The notes under the pieces: generated by a model | What the model was told of the DNA's origin: nothing | Databases searched by the model: none | The model's input: the letters and a program-made list of their open reading frames with translations, nothing else | Shown here: piece by piece, positions 1 through 8,861 of the stretch | How the letters are laid out: every line of letters starts with the position of its first letter | Numbering within the stretch: the stretch's first letter is position 1 | Made by a program: the position numbers and the translations under genes | NCBI GenBank assembly: GCA_022560025.1 | Contig: JAFISE010000130.1 | Span: 1 to 64,000, forward strand | Origin: Stagonosporopsis chrysanthemi | Lineage: Eukaryota > Ascomycota > Dothideomycetes > Pleosporales > Didymellaceae | Length of the DNA stretch: 64,000 nucleotides | Direction of reading: 5' to 3'

Positions 1-913
1 CGTCCACACTCCTCCCTTCTCCCACTCCTCAACACACCACCACAGAGTCCCACCAGCCCGCCCATCCATCCACGCTCAGACCAGCCAATCACTCTCCCCA
101 ACCCACCCGCCCCCCGTAAACTACCCACGAGCGCTACAACCGCGGTATAGACAACCATATCCACAGCATCTTGTATGTGTCATCCACACTCTGCGCCTGA
201 AAGCTCGTGCTCGTGCAAACCTGGGCTCGTGCGAGCTCGAGCAGAGATTGGCGAGTAAGGCACGGAAGGGAGATGGGAGCAGAAGCTGTGGAGGAGGGTG
301 TGTTTGACATACAATCTGGGGGGTGGATTTTGGTGTTGGGGTAAGGGTGGGGATGGGGCTTTGCTTGCTGATGTGATGTGATGTGGTGTAGGTTGGCACG
401 GAAGAAAGCAGTGAAGGGCTGAAGAAGAGAGGAGATGGATGCCGGGCTGTTTGTTTCGTGGTAGCGGCGGGACATCATGGATTCAAGTGGCGACGATGCA
501 GCACAGAAACAGAGTGGGCAACATTCTTGAGAGAGGAAACTTTTGGTTCATTCATGGCTGCGCGTGGTAAGTGCCACGGCTGGAGGGAAAGAAAGAAAGA
601 ATGGCTGTGAAGCCCAAACACGCAGAACAAAAGGCCACTGAACCCCCAATCATAAAACACCCACCTGCTCTGCGGCAACGAGCTGCTCTTCTCCGCCCCG
701 GTATCCACGATGGTTTGCGCGGTACAGTCTTAGCGTCAGACCCATCCTCCCCCGGGCAATATACGCTCGCCCAGCCAGAGCCAGCCTTTCGGCGGCTCGA
801 CAGCTGAGCTCACTTCAAGCCACGGGGAAGGAAGGGGATGCTTCGACCGCACTGCACGCCCCATCTCCCACTTCCCTCCCATTCCTCTCCACCACTCCAC
901 CACCCACCCCCAT
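1..913. other. Intergenic, no gene recognised
   Basis: I see no reading frame that resembles a protein family. The left part is C-rich on the plus strand and may be the untranslated leader or trailer of a gene beyond the window edge. Short frames on the minus strand at about 134-478 are proline, serine and histidine rich and have no recognisable content. Confidence 0.4.
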
Positions 914-2281
914 CTACTTCCCATACAAGCCCTGGAACGACGTCTGGCGCGGGGTCTTGCGCGTTCCCTGGGCAATCTCCTTCTTCGCCTTCTTCTCCTG
1001 CGGCGTCACCGGCGTCGGCACCGGCGTCGGCACCGGCCTCGAGATTCCTCCTGTGCGGCCGCGGCCGCGTCCACGCTTGAAGGGCGCGGTAGGCGGGGAG
1101 GCAGACCGGTCGATGGCCGTGATGTCGGCCAGAGGAGAGAGGGGGCGGGGAGGCGAGCGAGGGCGTGAGGGCGCGGCCGATGGCGAGGCACGCGCAGAGG
1201 TGGTGGCGGCAGGGGCAGCGAGGCGGGTGGAGGAGGTGGAGGAGGAGGAGGCCGAGAACTCCATCTGCGCGTTGGTGGTCCACGAAGCGAAGGGCAGCGC
1301 ACGCCCTGCTGCTGCTGCTGTCGGCGCAGCTACGACTGGTGCCGAAGCACCAGCACCCAGTAGGCCTCCAGCATCCGCCGGCGACCCCTGGATCGGCGAG
1401 AGTGAAGCGCCGGAGCACTTCTCGCCGCGCAACATACGCACGACAGATGGCGGCGTGGGGGCGGAGCGGCTGCGGTACCCTCCCGGCATGGAGACCGGGA
1501 GGTCTTCGTCGTCGTCGTCGGCGGCGGCGGTGACGGGAGAGGAGGAGGAGGAGAAGTCGTCGTAGTCAAGGCCGTAGCTGCCATGCTCGGGTGCATGTCG
1601 CGCAGCCACGACCTCGACCTTCTTGCCCTTGCCCTTGCCCTTCGCCGCCTCGTGGAGGCCTTTGGCGGCAGGCTTGGCTACAGCTGTAGCCTCACCTGGT
1701 GTGGTGAGGACTATGTCATCGTCCTCCTCCTCCGCCACGGGGAGATCCTTCCACTCCCCGGTGTTGACGAAGTGGACTCGAACGGGGGAGGCGAGGGCAG
1801 GGAGGAAGCCGCGAGGGAAGGGAGCGTACGGGGCCATGACGAAGGCCTCCTTGCGCTTCTTCACCGGGTTGCCCCGGAGGCGCTTGCTGCGGTGCTCCGC
1901 CGTCTCGAGGTGCGCATACTCGCGCTTGAGCTCCTTGACGACCTCCCCGGCCTCGATCCGGGTGAGGTGCTTGCCGACCATCGCCATGACCTCTGGCTCC
2001 ATACGCTTCAGCAGCTCCACTGGGTCGTGGAGCAGCTTCGCGTAGTCACCGCGGGTCTCGTACAGGCGGAGGACGTGGAAGACGGCGAGCTGCACCTTTC
2101 CGCGGTCGTACTGGTTGCGGGTGAGGTAGGCGTATAGAGCAGGTGCCGCAACTGCTCCAGACGTGATTCCGGCGAAGAAGACACCGTAGTTTTCGAGGAT
2201 GGTGGGGAGGTGGAGGTCTCCGAAGAGGAAGCGGGTGATCAGCCTGGCGGCTGCGAACAGAGAGAGAGAGGTAGAAGACAT
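914..2281 (-). CDS. Unknown protein with N-terminal hydrophobic helix and long disordered tail
   Basis: I do not recognise the family. The model is a single exon of 455 residues starting at the ATG at 2281; the frame stays open upstream to 2446 but an upstream start would use a non-ATG codon. Residues 32-53 form a hydrophobic Gly/Ala-rich segment that could be a membrane helix, preceded by an amphipathic Arg-containing stretch that could target a membrane or mitochondrion. Residues 55-135 are charged and predicted helical. From about residue 145 on the chain is low complexity: a Lys-rich patch, an acidic patch, poly-Ser and poly-Ala stretches, and a basic GRGRGR segment before a Lys-rich end. 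The ordered first third followed by a disordered tail suggests a membrane-anchored scaffold, but that is inference. It is transcribed leftward; its promoter holds a tandem duplication at 2518-2855. Confidence 0.6.
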   Translation of the reverse strand: MSSTSLSLFAAARLITRFLFGDLHLPTILENYGVFFAGITSGAVAAPALYAYLTRNQYDRGKVQLAVFHVLRLYETRGDYAKLLHDPVELLKRMEPEVMAMVGKHLTRIEAGEVVKELKREYAHLETAEHRSKRLRGNPVKKRKEAFVMAPYAPFPRGFLPALASPVRVHFVNTGEWKDLPVAEEEDDDIVLTTPGEATAVAKPAAKGLHEAAKGKGKGKKVEVVAARHAPEHGSYGLDYDDFSSSSSPVTAAADDDDEDLPVSMPGGYRSRSAPTPPSVVRMLRGEKCSGASLSPIQGSPADAGGLLGAGASAPVVAAPTAAAAGRALPFASWTTNAQMEFSASSSSTSSTRLAAPAATTSARASPSAAPSRPRSPPRPLSPLADITAIDRSASPPTAPFKRGRGRGRTGGISRPVPTPVPTPVTPQEKKAKKEIAQGTRKTPRQTSFQGLYGK

Positions 2282-3246
2282 GCTCGCTGCTTGTGAGGAG
2301 CGTGGTTGAAACGGTGAAAGAAAGCTGTGGAGAGCTTGAAGGTTGTGCCGCAGCGGTTGCGAAAGCTTGTGAAGTAGTGAAGTCGGCTGTGAGAGGCAGA
2401 GTTGCAAGGCGGCGGTAGTTATTTGTAAACAGCTGAGCTGGAGCAAAACCGCATTGACTGTAGGTTGCGCTGGTTTTATAGTGGGTCCTGCAACATTGCC
2501 GTGCCAGTGTTGCAGTGAAGCGCTCTTTCACCTCGAATTGCTTGTTGACAATACCAACAACAACAGTGACAATAGCGGGGCAGAGACGGCGAGCGCGAGA
2601 GCAGCAAGACGAGAGGATTCCACAGTCAAAGTCACCGTGTCTTGGAGTTCGTAAGCTGCCTGGAAGCATTATTTGTTGTTGTGGATGGCGCGCTCTTTCA
2701 CCTGGCGTTGCTGGTTGACAATAGCATGTGGCAACAACGACAATAGCGAGAGAGAGAGACGGTGACTGCGAGAGAAGCAAGATGAAAGTGTTTCATATTC
2801 TAAGTCACCGGGCTTTGAGTCTAGACGCTGTCTGAAGGTAGCATTTGGGAGCTGTGAATGGGCGCGCCGGGAACATTTGCTCACTGCTAGTTTCGCACTG
2901 GGTGACGTAACGACCGAGCCGCTCTTTCTGACTGGCAAGGAGAAGACTGGTTAATCGTGTTGACTAAGCTTCTGCGAGAGCTGTGTGTTTCGACTCGCTC
3001 TTGCACGTGTGTGTGAGCTTATGCGACGGGCCGGAGCAGCGATGCATCGATGAAAGGCCTTTGCCGCGCATGATCGAACGGATAGGAACACAAAACACAT
3101 GCCACCAACGTGAATCTTGACAGGTCATCTCATTTCCAGTGCAAAGTCGGAACGCCTTGCATCTACATTCACAACAGTTAGCCCACACCCACACATACAC
3201 CGCCTATACTTCACTCACCCGCGCCATTCTCCAACACAACCCACCT
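2282..3246. other. Intergenic; promoter of the 914-2281 gene
   Basis: This stretch carries the roughly 170-bp tandem duplication described separately and no convincing coding frame. Its right part lies downstream of the small membrane protein gene. Confidence 0.5.
2518..2855. repeat. Diverged tandem duplication, period about 170 bp, with partial third copy
   Basis: The block beginning GCGCTCTTTCACCT at 2520 recurs at 2690, followed in both copies in the same order by GTTGACAATA, CAACAAC, GACAATAGCG, GAGACGG, GCGAGAG, AGCAAGA and AAGTCACCG. A third, weaker start (GCTCTTTCTGACTGGC) is seen at 2921. The copies differ by many substitutions and small gaps, so the duplication is old. It lies 240-570 bp upstream of the ATG of the minus-strand gene at 2281. 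Confidence 0.7.
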
Positions 3247-3531
3247 CTACACACCCTTAACCCTCCCCCTCCCAAAACCCCCCATCACGATCCCCTCCCT
3301 GCCATGCCCACCCCCCACATTCACTCCATCGCGCCCATATCCATATCCCCCGCTATGGACTTGGCTGCTCCTATCGTGCTGCAGCGCACTGCCGTAAACG
3401 AACGACGAATCCACGGCGCGGGAGCTCCACGGCCTGCCCTTATATTTCTGCGCGAAGAACTTGGCGAGCATGATGCCGATGACGAGCCAGAAGACGGCAA
3501 GGGCAAGCATGAAGGGGATGAAGAGGGCCAT
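3247..3531 (-). CDS. Small single-pass membrane protein, glycine/tyrosine-rich tail
   Basis: A 94-residue frame starts at the ATG at 3531. Residues 2-24 are strongly hydrophobic (MALFIPFMLALAVFWLVIGI and onward), followed by a basic KYKGRPWSSR patch and a Gly/Tyr/Arg-rich hydrophilic tail. The charge pattern suggests a signal-anchor with the tail in the cytosol. The frame continues upstream to 3831 but only with proline/serine-rich sequence lacking an ATG of good context. I do not recognise the family. It lies downstream of, and on the same strand as, the GCP2 gene, with 421 bp between them. A chance frame cannot be excluded because it is short, but the clean helix followed by a basic stop-transfer patch argues for a gene. 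Confidence 0.5.
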   Translation of the reverse strand: MALFIPFMLALAVFWLVIGIMLAKFFAQKYKGRPWSSRAVDSSFVYGSALQHDRSSQVHSGGYGYGRDGVNVGGGHGREGIVMGGFGRGRVKGV

Positions 3532-3833
3532 TTTGGGGGTTTGGTGGTGTAAGACGCTGGTTTGTGGGTTTGCAGGGGTTGTTTGTGTATGAAACGGGTA
3601 GTGGAGTGGAGGGAATAGAATAAGGAAAAGGGAGGCTGTAGGCGCGTCGTTGAAGATGCGGAAGAGCGGAGGTGATCTACTAGTGCCGTCTGGGGAAGTT
3701 CCGAGGTTTGGCGGTGCGTGGCGTGGGGTAGTTTGAGTGACGTGCGGGAGAGCGGACCCTCGACGTCCGATTGGCTTCGCACCGGCTGAGGCGGAAGGTG
3801 CTACGGGTGCGTAGTCAATCTGGGGCGTCAACT

Positions 3834-3840
3834 TGACTCA
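3834..3840. promoter_or_regulatory. TGACTCA palindrome (bZIP/AP-1/Gcn4-type site)
   Basis: A perfect TGACTCA lies about 300 bp upstream of the small membrane protein start. Such sites bind bZIP factors of the Gcn4/CpcA type. The 3532-3952 interval holds nothing else I can identify. Confidence 0.3.
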
Positions 3841-3952
3841 TCTTAACTTTGTCTGGCTTGCTCAGTTCGTCACACTTGATTTCGAAGACAACACGACCTG
3901 ATCGGCTGCAGCTTCCATTCGTTCCAATGACTTGACTTTCCCAACCGTGTCC

Positions 3953-6772
3953 CTAAACCACCTCCCCGGCCAACCCTCCGACACCCTCCAATCCTCGCAC
4001 CCCTTCTCCCGCACTCGCCAACCGAGCGCAAAGCTGCAGGAAAACCACCGTCTCCGTGGCAGCGAGGTAATTCAACGTATCCAGAAGAATCTTGAGATGC
4101 CGTGTGAAGCTGTCCTCGTACTTTGTGAGCATGTCAAACATTTTCTCCAGGCGCGTGGGGTCAAAGATAGCGTGTCTTGACGAGGGTTGGGAGGCGTTTA
4201 GAGAGGCGTTTACGGTGGCGACGAGGTCCGGATCGCTAGTGACCAGGTAACGGGAGAGGGAGTATGTGAAGGTTGCAAACATGGCGCAGGTGGACATGAT
4301 TTTGTTGTTAATCTGTGGGTGGGTTAATAAGGCCACGATGTCAGGACAGTGTATGTGGTGGGAGGAGGAGGAGGAGGAGGAGGAGGAGGAGGAAGAGGAG
4401 AATGGTGGGAAGGTGGATAGAGTGAACATAGCGTGGGTGCTGAGGAGACATACCTTCAACAGCTTGCTGTTCGTCAACATGCACTCCTTCAAACACGTCG
4501 CCAGAAAATCCACATGATCCTGCATTAGTTCATCGACCGTCCTCTTGGCCCCATCTCCCGCGTCTCCGCTCGCCTTTCCCTCGTCTTTCAGCCGCGACAT
4601 GAGAGATACCCAGTTCGGCTCGATGACCTCGGCCGTGCAGTAGTATGTAAGCTGCTGCACGAAGACCAACATGCGTGCGCGCAGCGTCCAGGCGCGTCGC
4701 TTCCACTGCTCGATACGTGGGTTCTTGGAGCGGTGCTTCCACATGGAATTCTTCCCCTGCTCGCCCCAGCATTTGCCGAGGTCAATTTCGAGGTGCTTGA
4801 GGCTCAGCAGGAAGCGGAAGAGCAGTTGGTAGCGGGTCAGGGTGACACGGCTAACGACGAGGGAAAGGGGAAAGGGCATATTGTAGTCAAAAACAAGGGC
4901 TTGGAAGCCCGTGATGTCCTTATCGTTCGTGATGTTGTCAGTATTGGCGGGGGTGTAGGTGGAGATGGAGGTGGCAGCTTCTTGATCGAGGCCTTGCACA
5001 TTGACAATCTTCATGAGCCAATTGGTTAGACCCACGTCGTTGATCTGGACTTTGATGTCTTCTTTGTAGGGATCCTCAACAGCCACCGAACCGGCATGAC
5101 GGGTGGCAAGATCGAGTAGTGACTGCAGCTTGCCGACATTGACGTGCTTTGCTGGCTTTTTGAGCTCGAGCTCGCCCATCTCGAGGAAGTAGGTGAAGAA
5201 GTCGGAGCGGTCGAGGAAAAAGTAGTGTTTGAGCGAGCGCAAGCGCGCGGGGAGCTGATGTGTCGTGAGGAGGAGATTAAGAAGGGACGAATTGGCAGAG
5301 GCATATGCCGAATTGACGTTGTCGAGGAATCGCGGGTCGTCGAAGCTTGTCGGCGCATCTTCTACGCGTTTACTGACGTCAACGCCTCCACATTCGCGCA
5401 CAACATTGAGGTACTTGCCGGCCAGCAGCACCTTGTCCTTGACTGCTTCCAGCTGTGGCGGGACCAGTGCGTCTCGAATTGTGTATCGCTTCTCCCAGTA
5501 CTCGTCTGTATAGTCCTGATCCAACCGCTCGCGCTTGATGCTGCGCTGCTCCTTGACCAGGAACTCTGCATGTGGGTCCTTGATGCCGCCGTGGTGCAGC
5601 CACTCGTTTAGCATAGCCATGTACGGTCGACTGGCCTCTCGCAGGAGCGTTGTGAGGAGTGTTCGCGCCGCTGGATCACCAGACATGGACGATAAGCGCT
5701 TGGTGATGAGTCCAAGCACACTCCCACCCTTGCACATTTTCTTGACCGTTGCTCCGCCTTCCCGCAGCGACTCGAGGATGTTCTCGAAGTCGTTGGTGTC
5801 GTCGTCCGTCTCCTCGTCCTTCTCGTCTTCCAGTATCCCGTTCGCCTTCAACAGCTCGATGCCAGTCGTGTACAGCTGGAACAGCATGTGGCTCGTCTGC
5901 TTCATGTGCAGATTCAGCACATGCAGCGTGAAGGCGTCGTTGGTCAGCGACTGGTGCTCCAGCTGCGCAATCAGCGTCAGGTAGTCCTTCAGCAGCCGCC
6001 GCACTGCAGCGCACAGCGCGTGGTTGACGGCGCCATACTGGTCTCTGCTCAGCACCTCGACACACGTCTCGACGGCAATGTAGTACGTGGCCGTCCGCAG
6101 CATCGCCTTGGTGAGGTCCTTCAGGCTGGGGTCCAGGCCGGGCAGGATCCTGAACTGCGGGCCCAGCAGCCGCTCCTTCTCCTCGTGGGGGTTGTACGCA
6201 TCGCTGAAGCGGACGTACTGCCCCTCGAAGCCCATGAAGACGAACAGCAGGTCCTCGATCAGCGCCTTCTCCTGCGCGTCCAGCGACAGCTGCGCCAGCG
6301 GCGGCGGCTGCAGCGCGGGCGGGGCGGTCGACGCCAGCGGGGGGATCGAGATGCGCGTCGCCAGCGGGGCGGTGGTGTGCGGGATGAGCGACGCCTGGGG
6401 GTCCCATGGGGCGAGGGGCTGCTCGCCGGGCTGCCTGGGAGCGGCAGCTTTTGCAGGCTTGTCGTCGCGGCCCTGCTTCTCTGCGCGACTGCGCCGGCTC
6501 TCGCTCGAGTGCTTCTGCGGGCTGCGCGTGCGGCGCATCTCCGTCTCGCGCTCGCGCACCTCGCGCTTCTCGGTGCGCCGCTCCCTCAGCTCCGCCGCCG
6601 TGCCCATGCCGCTCGAGCGCGTGCTGCGGTGCGCGCGACTGCCTGCGTCGCCCTCGCCGGGGCCGCTCCCAGACGCAACGCGGGGCCGTGAGGTCGAGGC
6701 GTAGTTTGCATTCGCGGAGCGGCGGTCGGCGGTCGAGATGGGCTTCATGGTAGCAGGGTTGCGGGAGGACAT
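3953..6772 (-). CDS. spc97: Gamma-tubulin complex component GCP2 (Spc97/Alp4 family)
   Basis: The product is a subunit of the gamma-tubulin small complex that nucleates microtubules at the spindle pole body together with gamma-tubulin and GCP3. The model has two exons (6772-4454 and 4312-3953) giving 892 residues, close to human GCP2 (about 900). The start is the ATG at 6772; the frame is open upstream only with non-ATG codons. A basic, disordered N-terminus precedes GRIP-type blocks: EDLLFVFMGFEGQYV near residue 180, then DIKVQINDVGLTNWLMKI and FDYNMPFPLSLVVSRV in the middle. These are typical of GCP2 rather than GCP3. The intron at 4313-4453 is 141 nt, a multiple of three and free of stops, so unspliced RNA would insert 47 residues including a long poly-Ser run; removal restores LLK-INNKIMSTC. 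Donor GTATGT and acceptor CACAG are both good. Confidence 0.93.
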   Translation of the reverse strand: MSSRNPATMKPISTADRRSANANYASTSRPRVASGSGPGEGDAGSRAHRSTRSSGMGTAAELRERRTEKREVRERETEMRRTRSPQKHSSESRRSRAEKQGRDDKPAKAAAPRQPGEQPLAPWDPQASLIPHTTAPLATRISIPPLASTAPPALQPPPLAQLSLDAQEKALIEDLLFVFMGFEGQYVRFSDAYNPHEEKERLLGPQFRILPGLDPSLKDLTKAMLRTATYYIAVETCVEVLSRDQYGAVNHALCAAVRRLLKDYLTLIAQLEHQSLTNDAFTLHVLNLHMKQTSHMLFQLYTTGIELLKANGILEDEKDEETDDDTNDFENILESLREGGATVKKMCKGGSVLGLITKRLSSMSGDPAARTLLTTLLREASRPYMAMLNEWLHHGGIKDPHAEFLVKEQRSIKRERLDQDYTDEYWEKRYTIRDALVPPQLEAVKDKVLLAGKYLNVVRECGGVDVSKRVEDAPTSFDDPRFLDNVNSAYASANSSLLNLLLTTHQLPARLRSLKHYFFLDRSDFFTYFLEMGELELKKPAKHVNVGKLQSLLDLATRHAGSVAVEDPYKEDIKVQINDVGLTNWLMKIVNVQGLDQEAATSISTYTPANTDNITNDKDITGFQALVFDYNMPFPLSLVVSRVTLTRYQLLFRFLLSLKHLEIDLGKCWGEQGKNSMWKHRSKNPRIEQWKRRAWTLRARMLVFVQQLTYYCTAEVIEPNWVSLMSRLKDEGKASGDAGDGAKRTVDELMQDHVDFLATCLKECMLTNSKLLKVCLLSTHAMFTLSTFPPFSSSSSSSSSSSSSHHIHCPDIVALLTHPQINNKIMSTCAMFATFTYSLSRYLVTSDPDLVATVNASLNASQPSSRHAIFDPTRLEKMFDMLTKYEDSFTRHLKILLDTLNYLAATETVVFLQLCARLASAGEGVRGLEGVGGLAGEVV
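4361..4400. repeat. GGA microsatellite inside the GCP2 intron
   Basis: About 13 GGA units (TCC on the coding strand, two interrupted by AGA) sit inside the 141-nt intron of the GCP2 gene. If the intron were retained they would be read as poly-serine. Confidence 0.85.
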
Positions 6773-7117
6773 GGCAGGGCGAGGCGCTCCATAGGTGAGC
6801 TTGCTGGGTTTGCGCGCAGCCGCCGCGTTTCTGTTTGTTGTTGCGGCGGCGTCTGGTGCACCCTTGGGCGACAACGCGTCGAGGGCTCGCCAAAGTGGGG
6901 CTATGATGCAGGAACGCCGACGCAAGGCATGGCAAGTCAGACATGGACATGTGATTCATGAATTAAAACATTACATTCGAATCATTACTACAAGAGAACG
7001 TCAAATACTTCATCATTGGTCGTGCCTCATAACAGAACCAGCATATACACAGACCGTCGCTCATAACACTCGTTCACACATTATCCACTAAGCCACCACC
7101 TGAGACCACATTAGCAT
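6773..7117. other. Intergenic between two tandem minus-strand genes
   Basis: This holds the GCP2 promoter and the downstream end of the transporter. No element stands out; it is AT-richer around 6955-7090. Confidence 0.4.
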
Positions 7118-8861
7118 CTACGCTCCGACAACCGATTCGGTCTTGTGCACAGCATCTACCTTCTCTTCGTACGACTCGAACACGTTCGTGCCTTCGAGTG
7201 CATTCTCGCCAAATACATCAACCTGGGTGCTGGCAAACTTGCGCGCCGACACACGCTTCTCGAACAGCAGATCCAGCTCCGCAAAGCTGCGGCCCCTGGG
7301 CTCCGGCAGCCGGAAGTACGTGTACACGACGCTGAGGAAGCAGGACCCGGCCCAGAAGAATCCAGCGTAGTTGCCCCAGTTCCACTCTCCGGGATTCAGC
7401 ATGTACGGTGTCAGCACCGAGGTGATGATGCCAATGACGTTGTACAAGTTGCGGCCCAGCACGACAGTCTTGATCTGTAGGCGGCGGGTGGAGAGCTCGG
7501 CGACAAGCGAGTAGCACACCGTGCCGACGGTGAGCTGGTAGAACATGGCCCAGACCAGCATCATCACGCCCGTGGCCATGGCGCCTGTCTCGCGCTGGCT
7601 GGAGGGGACGAGACCGAGGAACCCCATGACGAAGAGCATCGTGCAGAGACCGCAGAGACCGTAGAGGTAGAGCGAGCGGCGACCGATGCCGCACTTCATC
7701 AGGAACCACGCACCGAAGACGCCGGCCATGTTGATGCCGTACTGGCCCATGGCGAAATCATAGGATGTAGATGGGTCGAGACCAGCCTGCTGCAGGAAGT
7801 ACGAAGAGTAGCCGGAAAAGGCGTTGCCACTCAAGTTCTGGATAGCCCAGGCCATGCAGACAATCTCCGTGCGGCGCAGGTCAACACCCTTGAAGCAGTC
7901 GAGGTAGGTCGCGCCCTTTGTGATCTTCTCCTCGAGGGCGGTGGTGTGGACCATCATAGCCACAGTCTCGTCAGCGTCAAAGTCGGTCTCGCGGTTCAAA
8001 CTGGTCAGACGGAGCATGGACTTCTTCGCGTCTTCCAGACGGCCCTTGCGCACAAGCCACCAAGGAGACTCGGGAGCAAGCCAAACACCGATGATCAGCG
8101 GCACAGGCCACATCCACTGCAGAGCGTAGGGAATGCGGTAGGACCACTCGTCGTCGCGGTCGACCATGGAGCGAATCACGCCAATGCCAATGACCTGGCC
8201 AAGACCCCAGCAGAAGTTGACATAGGTAGTCACTGCGATCGTTAGCCATGGCACGGACATGCCGAATTTGTAACTTACAATATCCGCGCAACGCAACAGG
8301 GCACACCTCACTCGCGTAGGTGATGGTAAGCGTCTGAAACACACCCCACGGGATACCACATAGGATCTCCGCAACGAGGAGATGAACCACCGTCTGGGCC
8401 GTGAAGAAGATCGCCGTGAAGCAAATAATCAGGAACAAGCACCCGATGACAGTGTATCTGTACCCAATGGCCTCACTAATCCAGCCGTTGAGGAACAATC
8501 CAATAATTTCACCCACGATAACACCATTACTCAGCCCAGCCTGCCACGCCGCAGGAATCTCCCACGTCCCGTCCGGCAGCTGCTCGCCGTACTTTCGCTT
8601 GAACTGCGGAAACCCGAAGAAATTGTTCAGCAGGCACACGTCGTAGCCCTCCATGACAATGCACGTGCTAATCAGCACCGACCAGCCAATGGCCTTGGGG
8701 TAGAGCCTGACGCCCTGCCACAGCGTCATCTTGTGCTCTTTCTCCGTCGCCAGGCGCGCATCGTTGATGACCTTGTCCGCGGCGCCTTTGTGGTGCTGCT
8801 CGTGGTCCTCGTAGAGCGGGGGCGGTGCCGCGCTGGGCTGGATGTCCTTGTGGTCCGCCAT
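7118..8861 (-). CDS. MFS alpha-glucoside (maltose-type) proton symporter
   Basis: The product is a twelve-helix sugar porter of the plasma membrane, most like the fungal MAL31/MAL61 maltose permease group, which imports alpha-glucosides with protons. Two exons (8861-8279 and 8232-7118) encode 565 residues. The start is the ATG at 8861; an upstream in-frame extension to 8954 would need a GTG start. Supporting motifs are EGYDVCLLNNFFGFPQF in helix 1, YASEVCPVALRGYLTTYVN before helix 5, a PESPWWLV loop and PEPRGRSFAELD at the end of helix 12. The 46-nt intron (donor GTAAGT, branch-like GCTAAC, acceptor CGCAG, 8233-8278) restores ALRGYLTTYVN exactly. No glucosidase gene lies beside it, so the substrate is inferred from family resemblance only. 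Confidence 0.9.

Noticed and set aside
957..1565. Plus-strand frame of 202 codons over the unknown protein gene
   Set aside because: Its composition is Gly/Glu/Arg repeats produced by reading a GC-rich gene backwards.
6773..6925. N-terminal extension of GCP2
   Set aside because: It would start at TTG and adds no conserved sequence.
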